In this document: positions 32,164 through 37,936 of the stretch, piece by piece
Position numbering within the stretch: position 1 is the first letter of the stretch
Layout of the letters: the number at the start of each line of letters is the position of its first letter
Assembly: GCA_018335975.1 (NCBI GenBank)
Contig: JAGXRH010000057.1
Coordinates: 1-37,936 of the forward strand
Direction: 5' to 3'
Origin: Ignavibacteriales bacterium
GTDB taxonomy: Bacteria > Bacteroidota > Ignavibacteria > UBA10030 > F1-140-MAGs086
Length of the DNA: 37,936 nucleotides
The notes under the pieces: model-generated
What the model was told of the DNA's origin: nothing
Database searches by the model: none
What the model saw: the letters and a program-made list of their open reading frames with translations, nothing else
Program-made: the position numbers and the translations under genes

Positions 32164-33993
32164 GTGAAGAAACCATTTAAACAACGCATACTCGATGGTC
32201 CCATTCTCTGTGATGGAGCGATGGGAACATTGCTCGATTTGTACGAGTATGATGAAATGCCGCACGAAATTCAGAATATCAAAAATCCGGATATCGTTGA
32301 GCGCGTTCATCGTGAGTATATTGATGCGGGTTCGGAAATTATTGAGGCGAACACGTTTTCTGCAAATCGTTTCCGTCTTGCGCAGTATCGTTTGGAAGAT
32401 AAGTTGGAAGAAATCAATCGCACGGGAGTTGAAATTGCAAAACGCGCGGCGAGTGGAAAGAATGTGTACGTCGCCGGCGCAGTTGGTCCAACGGGAATGA
32501 TGCTTGAACCGATTGGTAAATTGAAGAAACAAGAAGCGCGTGATGCATTCAAACAACAAATTGAAATTTTGTTGAAAGCAGAAGTTGATGTATTGTTCCT
32601 TGAAACGTTTGTGAGTGTTGCAGAACTCGATGAAGCGATTGCCGCTGCAAAAGAACTCACAAAAGATATTCCCGTCGTTGCGCAAAAAGCATTTGCAGAA
32701 GATGGTGCAATACTTTCCGGAAATTTCCCGATTGAAATAATTGAACATTTACTCGAACACGGAGCCGATATTGTCGGGGCGAATTGCACTGTTGGTCCGC
32801 AGAGAATGTTTTCTATTATCAAAAATATTCACAAAAACGGAGTGATTCTTTCTGCACAGCCTGCAGCGGGAATTCCAACATTACTCAACGGTCGTTCGAT
32901 TTATCATACAACGCCGGAATATCTTGCGCAATATGCAAAAGAACTTGTCGAAGCGGGAGTAACATTGATTGGCGCATGCTGTGGTTCAACGCCTGCACAC
33001 ATCCGTGCAATTCGGGATGCAATCAAAGGTTTGCAAGTTGGTGTTCGGACTCCGGAAATAAAAGTAAAGGAAAAATTTTCTTCTCCAACCTCTAACCTCC
33101 AACCTCTAACCACCTCAAGTCGTTCACGGTTCGCACAAAACATCGGAAAAAAATTTCTCACCACTGTTGAGCTCGATATTCCCCGCGGCACAGATGTTTC
33201 TCCCGTACTTGATGGAGCGAAGTATCTTCACAACATTGGCATTGATGCTGTGAACATTACCGATGGAGCGCGTGCGAGATTGCGGATGAGTTCCATTGCA
33301 ATTTCTACGCGAATACAAAACGAAGTCGGAATGGAAGCAATTACCCATTTAACGACACGCGATAGAAATATGATTGGCTTGCAATCGGAACTTCTCGGCG
33401 CGCATATTTTGGGTTTGAGAAATATTCTTTGCATTACCGGCGACCCAGCGCAAATTGGAGATTATCCGCAAGCGCAAACCGTGTTCGATATTTCTTCTGC
33501 GGGACTTATACGCGCAGTTGCTTCGATGAATCGCGGAATGGATTTGGTTGGAAATACAATCGGGCAACCAACTTCGTTTCTTGTGTGCTGTGCTGCAAAC
33601 CCGATTGCAGAAAATATTGATACGGAAATTGAGCGGACAATAAAAAAAGCAGAGTCGGGCGCAGAACTTATTTTCACACAACCGATTTATGAACTGCGTA
33701 CGATTGAGATGTTTTTGAAACGTATCGAGCATTTGAAAATTCCTGTTATGCTCGGCTTACTTCCGCTCAGAAGTTACAAACACGCGGAGTTTTTGCACAA
33801 CGAAATTCCCGGAATGAGAATTCCTGCAAAGATTAGAGATGCAATACGCAACGCAGGAGATAAAGGGCAAAGCGTCGGAACTCACGTTGCAAAAGAGTTA
33901 TTGAAAGAAGTGAAAGGAATGGTTGCCGGTGTGTATATGCTTCCTCCGTTTCAAAAGTATAATGTGGTGGAGGAGTTGTTGGAAGTGGTGTGA
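32164..33993 (+). CDS. Fused homocysteine S-methyltransferase / methylenetetrahydrofolate reductase
   Basis: Bifunctional enzyme of the YitJ type. I choose GTG 32164, giving 609 residues (VKKPFKQRILDGPILCDGAM). A TTG at 32098 would add 22 residues encoded by a repeat. Residues 1-290 form the homocysteine methyltransferase barrel. Its zinc ligands are Cys208 in GANCTVGP and Cys272-Cys273 in GACCGSTPAHI. Residues 326-609 are the FAD-binding MTHFR barrel (TTVELDIPRG, LCITGDPAQIGDY, ELIFTQPIY, IPVMLGLLPL). The linker between them (about 305-325) is built from a heptamer repeat. No cobalamin-binding domain is present. The methyl donor in vivo (S-methylmethionine or a folate) cannot be decided. Confidence 0.92.
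   Translation: MKKPFKQRILDGPILCDGAMGTLLDLYEYDEMPHEIQNIKNPDIVERVHREYIDAGSEIIEANTFSANRFRLAQYRLEDKLEEINRTGVEIAKRAASGKNVYVAGAVGPTGMMLEPIGKLKKQEARDAFKQQIEILLKAEVDVLFLETFVSVAELDEAIAAAKELTKDIPVVAQKAFAEDGAILSGNFPIEIIEHLLEHGADIVGANCTVGPQRMFSIIKNIHKNGVILSAQPAAGIPTLLNGRSIYHTTPEYLAQYAKELVEAGVTLIGACCGSTPAHIRAIRDAIKGLQVGVRTPEIKVKEKFSSPTSNLQPLTTSSRSRFAQNIGKKFLTTVELDIPRGTDVSPVLDGAKYLHNIGIDAVNITDGARARLRMSSIAISTRIQNEVGMEAITHLTTRDRNMIGLQSELLGAHILGLRNILCITGDPAQIGDYPQAQTVFDISSAGLIRAVASMNRGMDLVGNTIGQPTSFLVCCAANPIAENIDTEIERTIKKAESGAELIFTQPIYELRTIEMFLKRIEHLKIPVMLGLLPLRSYKHAEFLHNEIPGMRIPAKIRDAIRNAGDKGQSVGTHVAKELLKEVKGMVAGVYMLPPFQKYNVVEELLEVV
33085..33112. repeat. Heptamer array inside the methyltransferase/MTHFR linker
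   Basis: Four 7-mers in register: CCAACCT, CTAACCT, CCAACCT and CTAACCA. They encode SPTSNLQPLTT in the linker between the two catalytic domains. They are the same unit, in the same orientation, as the right arm upstream of the gene. The frame is maintained. Confidence 0.85.
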
Positions 33994-34031
33994 GTTTGTG
34001 AAAAAGCGGTACGAGAAGAGAATTTAAAATA

Positions 34032-34060
34032 AAACCCTCAACCAAAACGATTGAGGGTTT
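34032..34060. terminator. Bidirectional terminator between convergent genes
   Basis: Perfect 10-bp stem AAACCCTCAA with TTGAGGGTTT and a 9-base loop. On the minus strand it is followed by a T-rich tract (TTTTATTTT), so it suits the leftward gene at 34080-34718. It can also end the rightward MTHFR transcript. Confidence 0.8.
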
Positions 34061-34079
34061 ATTGTTTTGTGATGTTTAC

Positions 34080-34718
34080 TTACGTTCTCGCATCAATGGT
34101 GCAGACGACACGTTTTTCATCCGACCACTGACCGACTTCTTCATCCTTCAAAATATAGCGCATACGGTAATACCGAATCTCCGGTACTCCGATGGAAAGA
34201 TTCGCGCGCGTATCTTCGTACGGAGAAGTCATATCTGTGCCAAGCGTGGTAAATGTTGTTTCATTCCCGCGTTTGCATTGTACGATGACTCCATCGAAGA
34301 TATCCTTGAGCCAATCCAAGCGGATTCTGTCGGGTAACTCCACCGCTTGAAATTCCGGCATTGCATTTTCCGTTCCTCCGGGAACACCAGGAATTTCCGG
34401 CGGAACGATACCTAAATCTTCACCCATTGTATCGGTATAATTTGTATGTCGCTTTATCATTACGGCGGCATCACGAATGCGCTTCACGATTGCCTCCTTG
34501 ACGGCATCTTTTTCGGTTACGGACGATTGATACGCAGTTTTTTTCGTTTGCACATCATTCAGCCGCATCGCTAAATTGGTTTTATCGGTTTCAAATTGGG
34601 TTACCTGCTCGGGAGTAATTCCTACATCCGCCGCGAAGTTACCAATTTTTGCTGCAAAGTTGTTTAACCAAAAATTCAACTGAGCATCGGTTCTGGGTAA
34701 GAAATTTCTGTTTGCCAT
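34080..34718 (-). CDS. Hypothetical protein with helical N-terminus and FN3-like C-terminus
   Basis: Protein of 212 residues with no signal peptide. Residues 1-90 are helical (RTDAQLNFWLNNFAAKIG, ending in VKEAIVKRIRDAAVMIK). A proline-rich hinge follows (PPEIPGVPGG). Residues 120-210 look like a fibronectin type III-like beta domain (IRLDWLKDIFDGVIVQCKRG, then YYRMRYILKDEEVGQWSD). The same layout occurs, as far as I recall, in uncharacterised proteins of planctomycetes and other environmental bacteria. I do not know a function. It has its own terminator and no operon partners. Its base composition is less AT-rich than its upstream gap. Confidence 0.8.
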   Translation of the reverse strand: MANRNFLPRTDAQLNFWLNNFAAKIGNFAADVGITPEQVTQFETDKTNLAMRLNDVQTKKTAYQSSVTEKDAVKEAIVKRIRDAAVMIKRHTNYTDTMGEDLGIVPPEIPGVPGGTENAMPEFQAVELPDRIRLDWLKDIFDGVIVQCKRGNETTFTTLGTDMTSPYEDTRANLSIGVPEIRYYRMRYILKDEEVGQWSDEKRVVCTIDART

Positions 34719-34985
34719 AATAAATTATCTTTCTTTGAATTGTGATTAAATTAGTTATTTACGTGAGAAAGAATTCCGCTGAAATACAGTTTTGAAATTG
34801 TTCCCGTTGGTTTTCTTCCTCCTAAAATAAAACTATATTTTCTTGAAAAAAGTTTCCCAAAAAATGTGACGAAAATTACACACACCGAAAATAAAACTCC
34901 AACGACCAATTTAATTTATCTGGAAGTTATGGGAAGTTTCCTGACTGTCTTCTTAATCTGCGCAGAAGCAAAATAAACAAGTGCA

Positions 34986-35237
34986 GAAGGTAGGCGTACA
35001 GTTATGGAAGGTAGGTGCAATAGTGCGAAAGAAAAATGCACAGTTACGGAAGACAAGCGCAAATGTTCGGAAGGAAAATGCCCAAGTGCAGAAGGCAAGT
35101 GCAAATGTGCGAAAAGTAAATGCCCGGTTGCGAACGGAAAGTGCACTTGTGCGGAAGGAAAATGCATAGTTGCAGAAGGTAATTGCACATATGCGGATGG
35201 CGTTTGCACAGTTGTGAGAGAGAGTTGGGATTGTGAA
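34986..35237. repeat. Twelve tandem 21-bp repeats
   Basis: Twelve degenerate copies in exact 21-bp register. The rightward consensus begins GAAGGNAARTGC and ends in GCG or GCA. Variation concentrates on every third base (GGT/GGA/GGC, AAA/AAG, GCA/GCG), which suggests selection on an encoded heptapeptide. That periodicity is shared by one frame on each strand, so it does not fix the coding strand. Both a rightward frame (EGKCxxA type) and a leftward frame (HFPSAxV type) are open across the array. The 285 bp before 35004 otherwise hold no gene. Confidence 0.9.
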
Positions 35238-35285
35238 AATAGCGAAAAAACAAGAAAATTCGCAGATGGAGTCCGCTTCTTTTAA
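35004..35285 (+). CDS. Candidate Cys-rich heptapeptide-repeat protein
   Basis: Frame of 93 residues whose first 77 are eleven heptads of the type EGKCxxA. Ten or so Cys recur every seven residues, and several units have an extra Cys two positions on (CKCA, CTCA). The tail reads RKFADGVRFF. No signal peptide is visible. If translated it would be a small metal- or redox-active protein with metallothionein-like C-x-C motifs, or a structural repeat. An alternative leftward frame (35209 to 34916, 97 residues, HFPSA heptads) and a shorter rightward frame (34981-35169) compete. I cannot tell which, if any, is expressed. Confidence 0.35.
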   Translation: MEGRCNSAKEKCTVTEDKRKCSEGKCPSAEGKCKCAKSKCPVANGKCTCAEGKCIVAEGNCTYADGVCTVVRESWDCENSEKTRKFADGVRFF

Positions 35286-35840
35286 ATTTGTGAGAAATAA
35301 TTCAATGAATGGAAAAGCCCTATAGGAAAAGTAGACTCCATCTTTGGGTTGACGCTAAAACAATGCAGATATCCCGAAGTAAATTATATCTCTCCACCAA
35401 TGAGTGCGACCAACAGATGTTATTTGCTGAAAAATTAATTTTAAAATTCTCTTTTTTTCCTCCTCCTCCTAACATATATTTAGCCCAACAAAAAATAATT
35501 TCGGTTCTCAAGCGGAGAAGTGTAACAATCTTCTGCGACCCGATACTCGAACAAAGAGGATTTTAAGTTTTCAGTTTTCAATCTAAAATGTAAAATATAA
35601 AATCTAAAATTCTTCCGTTCCCCTACCGAGCCACACCTGCGAGTTTCTTCCTTTCGCTTTATAATTTTAACATTTAATTGCTGTAACCATTCAGTGTAGA
35701 AATACAAAGATGTTTTTATTGCGTTTAGTAAATGCACGATTTTTTTAATTCACAGATTGAAATAAAATAGCGGAAAAAAATGTTCTGGCTTATTATCAAT
35801 CCACTTTTCAAACAAACATAATTACGACAAGGAAATCATT
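35286..35840. other. Intergenic region with repeat debris
   Basis: No convincing gene is present. It contains a pyrimidine run (CTTTTTTTCCTCCTCCTCC, about 35451) and a heptamer array at 35561-35609. A GC-richer block at about 35620-35660 (CCCCTACCGAGCCACACCTG) has the look of another dispersed repeat, though no second copy is in the window. AAGGA at 35829 serves as ribosome binding site for the next gene. Confidence 0.5.
35561..35609. repeat. Heptamer array with two opposed halves
   Basis: Seven 7-mers in register: three TTTTCAG-type (35561-35581), then four TCTAAAA-type (TCTAAAA, TGTAAAA, TATAAAA, TCTAAAA; 35582-35609). The second half is roughly the reverse complement in character of the ATTTTAT array at the nadB stop. 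The two halves can fold on each other weakly. Confidence 0.75.
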
Positions 35841-37936
35841 ATGAAACGTAACTATATCATACTATTATTTTTATTTATGTTTTCTCAAAACATTTTTGGG
35901 CAAAGCACATTACCGTACCCGATTATATTTGTGCATGGCTTAGCCAGCAGCGACGAAGCGGGATGGAGTGGAACAATAAATCAATTGGAACAACAATGGG
36001 GACCATTCACGTCAAATAATGTTTTTCACGCCGTCTTAAATGCGTATGCAGATATGACAAAGTTAGAAGGACCGGATAACATTTTAGGAACAATAGATGA
36101 TGATGTATTATTCCCGACCGTTGATGAAAATAATAATCCCGTCAATCAACTCACCGCAGGAAATCTTTATACAATAAATTTTGAGAACTTTTGGAATGAA
36201 AATCCCAATGACCCAAAAATTCTGTTGCATAGTTCCAGTGCGCCGGGTGGACTCTTTGCGCTTGAATCAGATGGAAACGAATCTGCAATTATTAAGCAAG
36301 GATATGCGCTGAAAAAATGTATCGAAGCGGTACTTGCCGCGACCGATGCGGAAAAAGTAATTCTTGTCGGTCATTCAATGGGAGGACTTGCTGCACGGGA
36401 ATATTTACAGCGTTTAAAAGGAAATGGACAACATAAATGGTGGATTGACCCCAATGCGGCAGATGGCCATAAAGTTGCAAAACTCGTTACGATTGGAACT
36501 CCTCATCTTGGAAGCAATGCAGCCGAATGGCCAGCATTAAAAAATAAACAAGGGAATGGAAATCAAAAAAAAACTATTGACTTCACGAGTGAGGCGGTGC
36601 GAGATTTGCGGTGGAGTTACATTTACAATCCGCCTTTGCCGGGGCGATATTTATTTGGGGGAACGGAAGATAACGCAGATTTTTTATCACAGACTTTTGG
36701 TAATCACGACGTAAATTGTAACGGCGTAGAAAACGATTTAATTGTTGGAATAAGTGAAGGAACAAAGGATAATTCCGCAATGCCATTGCCTACTACAAAT
36801 ATTCGATATTGTTGGATTACATCAGATGTTGGTGTTGGAACAAGCGGAGACTTCGTTGTAGATTTAGATAGGCAATGGTTACACGACGAAACATCAGCCC
36901 CGGTTCCTTTTGGATTGACTGATACACTACTAACAAATTATGTCCATACGAGTGAAGGAGATGATTATGTTTCCATCTTTCGTGGACTTGATGAACCGGA
37001 TATTCATGGATTTGCTTACACGATTAATTTTGATAATACATACGAAGGTTCAATAACCTATCAACCAAATCTTGTTTCTACCGATAGCGACTTTTACAAA
37101 ATAACGTTACCAACATCAGCCACATTGAAAGTTACTATTTCCGGAATGGGTGGGATTTTAAACACAAGTGAAATTCGTAACTCCAATAATCAAGCCGTTA
37201 ATCAATCGGTTATCTCGTATTTCCCGTATATTATTTCTGCGGAAAATTTAAATAGCGGAACATATTATATCAAAGTTACCGGTGCAGCTACGCCGACAAG
37301 TTGGCAATTCCCTTATAGTGTGAAAGCAACGTATATTCCGTCATTTACATCCCCAGCGCTTCTTTTACCGGTCAACAATGCAACGAGTGTTTCGCGTACT
37401 CCCGTATTAGATTGGAGCAATGTTACCAATGCAACAGGATATACCGTTCAGGTTTCCGTTAATAATAACTTTACAAACACACTTGTTAATCAAAATGTAA
37501 CCGCATCAAATTATACGATTCCTAACAGTGTTTTAGCATACAACACAACATATTTTTGGAGAGGATGCGCAAAGCAGGGAGCCGTGAATAGTGATTGGTC
37601 AACAGTGTTCACGTTTATAACGATTGATTCAGCCGCGTTATCGCCCCCAACTCTTCTTTTACCCGTCAACAACGCAACAAATGTTTCGCTTACTCCGGCA
37701 TTAGATTGGAGCGATGTTACCAATGCAACAGGTTATACTGTTCAGGTTTCCGTTGATAGTAATTTTACAAGCACACTTGTCAATCAAAGTGTAACCGCGT
37801 CAAATTATACAATTGCTAACAACGTTTTAGCCAACAACACGAAATATTTTTGGAGAGGACGTACGAAGCAAGGATTAGTGAATGGTGTTTGGTCAGCAGG
37901 TTTCTCGTTTGTAACCATTTCTAATTACACCAATAC
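35841..37936 (+). CDS. Secreted lipase/esterase-like protein, 3' end beyond the window
   Basis: The frame is open from ATG 35841 to the window end (698 codons seen) with AAGGA eight bases upstream. The signal peptide is MKRNYIILLFLFMFSQNIFG with cleavage near GQS. An alpha/beta-hydrolase domain follows: oxyanion-hole HG in IIFVHGLASS (about 28-37) and the nucleophile Ser179 in LVGHSMGGLAARE. The segment KLVTIGTPHLGSNAAEW is typical of lipases and PGAP1-like esterases. After a beta-rich region (about 395-500) come two near-identical FN3-like repeats of 98 residues (LLPVNNAT, then LDWSNVTNATGYTVQVS). A T9SS sorting tail may follow beyond the window. The substrate is unknown. Confidence 0.85.
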   Translation, partial: MKRNYIILLFLFMFSQNIFGQSTLPYPIIFVHGLASSDEAGWSGTINQLEQQWGPFTSNNVFHAVLNAYADMTKLEGPDNILGTIDDDVLFPTVDENNNPVNQLTAGNLYTINFENFWNENPNDPKILLHSSSAPGGLFALESDGNESAIIKQGYALKKCIEAVLAATDAEKVILVGHSMGGLAAREYLQRLKGNGQHKWWIDPNAADGHKVAKLVTIGTPHLGSNAAEWPALKNKQGNGNQKKTIDFTSEAVRDLRWSYIYNPPLPGRYLFGGTEDNADFLSQTFGNHDVNCNGVENDLIVGISEGTKDNSAMPLPTTNIRYCWITSDVGVGTSGDFVVDLDRQWLHDETSAPVPFGLTDTLLTNYVHTSEGDDYVSIFRGLDEPDIHGFAYTINFDNTYEGSITYQPNLVSTDSDFYKITLPTSATLKVTISGMGGILNTSEIRNSNNQAVNQSVISYFPYIISAENLNSGTYYIKVTGAATPTSWQFPYSVKATYIPSFTSPALLLPVNNATSVSRTPVLDWSNVTNATGYTVQVSVNNNFTNTLVNQNVTASNYTIPNSVLAYNTTYFWRGCAKQGAVNSDWSTVFTFITIDSAALSPPTLLLPVNNATNVSLTPALDWSDVTNATGYTVQVSVDSNFTSTLVNQSVTASNYTIANNVLANNTKYFWRGRTKQGLVNGVWSAGFSFVTISNYTN
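37359..37936 (+). repeat. 294-bp tandem repeat encoding FN3-like domains
   Basis: CTTCTTTTACC...GTCAACAA starts at 37359 and again at 37653, a period of 294 bp (98 codons). Long stretches are almost identical at DNA level (for example GTTACCAATGCAACAGG in both), so the duplication looks recent. The second copy is incomplete only because the window ends. More copies may follow. Confidence 0.85.

Noticed and set aside
34916-35209. Leftward 97-codon frame over the 21-bp array (HFPSA heptads)
   Set aside because: Not listed as a separate gene because it competes with the rightward Cys-rich frame. Third-base variation fits both, so neither is proven.
35309-35566. Open frame of 85 codons before the lipase-like gene
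   Set aside because: Low-complexity sequence with a proline run from a pyrimidine tract. It ends in a heptamer array and has no ribosome site or family match.
35480-35737. Leftward 85-codon frame with a segment RRCGSVGER
   Set aside because: Reads through a heptamer array and a GC-rich block that looks like a dispersed repeat, so more likely repeat-derived than a gene.

Overview
The window looks like a low-GC chromosome segment from the FCB superphylum (Bacteroidota / Ignavibacteria / Kapaibacteriota side). Three things suggest this: a type IX secretion (T9SS) cluster with a type B sorting domain cargo, PorP/SprF and a PorE-like protein; promoter-like TAnnTTTG boxes; and few strong Shine-Dalgarno sites. 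The lineage is an inference from gene content, because no database search was possible.

Layout. 1-1650: end of an integrated element, with a gene-poor flank, a tyrosine recombinase and the 5' half of a tRNA-Glu(CTC) gene interrupted just after its anticodon arm. 1687-6620: purine and pyrimidine synthesis (purQ and a PurS-PurL fusion leftward, class 1A pyrD rightward). 6638-15374: a 1913-residue protein with 18 PKD repeats and a T9SS type B tail, a PorP/SprF protein and a PorE-like OmpA protein, in overlapping frames. 15381-18718: guaB and guaA leftward, with a MazF-type toxin-antitoxin pair between them. 18772-27303: thrS-infC-rpmI-rplT-pheS-(toxin-antitoxin and DUF2442)-pheT-coiled coil-zapA, then a rod-shaped RNA that fits 6S RNA. 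27386-33993: coaE, an argD-like aminotransferase, a deleted toxin-like remnant with a DUF2283 protein, nadB, an AhpD-like protein, a SUI1 protein and a fused homocysteine methyltransferase/MTHFR. 34080-37936: accessory material: a hypothetical protein, a 12 x 21-bp repeat that can encode a Cys-rich heptapeptide protein, and a secreted lipase-like protein cut by the window end.

The most unusual signal is a dispersed population of short-period repeats. Tandem arrays of 7-mers or 8-mers, different in sequence at each site but constant in period, occur in at least ten places and are often arranged as inverted arms. A second family is palindromic and reads as Ser-Glu-Arg-Ser-type peptides. Both families interrupt conserved housekeeping genes in frame: PurL three times, GuaA twice, the linker of the methyltransferase/MTHFR fusion, and the start of PurQ. 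They resemble Rickettsia palindromic elements and cyanobacterial heptameric STRRs in behaviour, but here they share one genome segment and the same genes. A second theme is toxin-antitoxin-type genes sitting between partner genes of essential operons (guaB/guaA and pheS/pheT).
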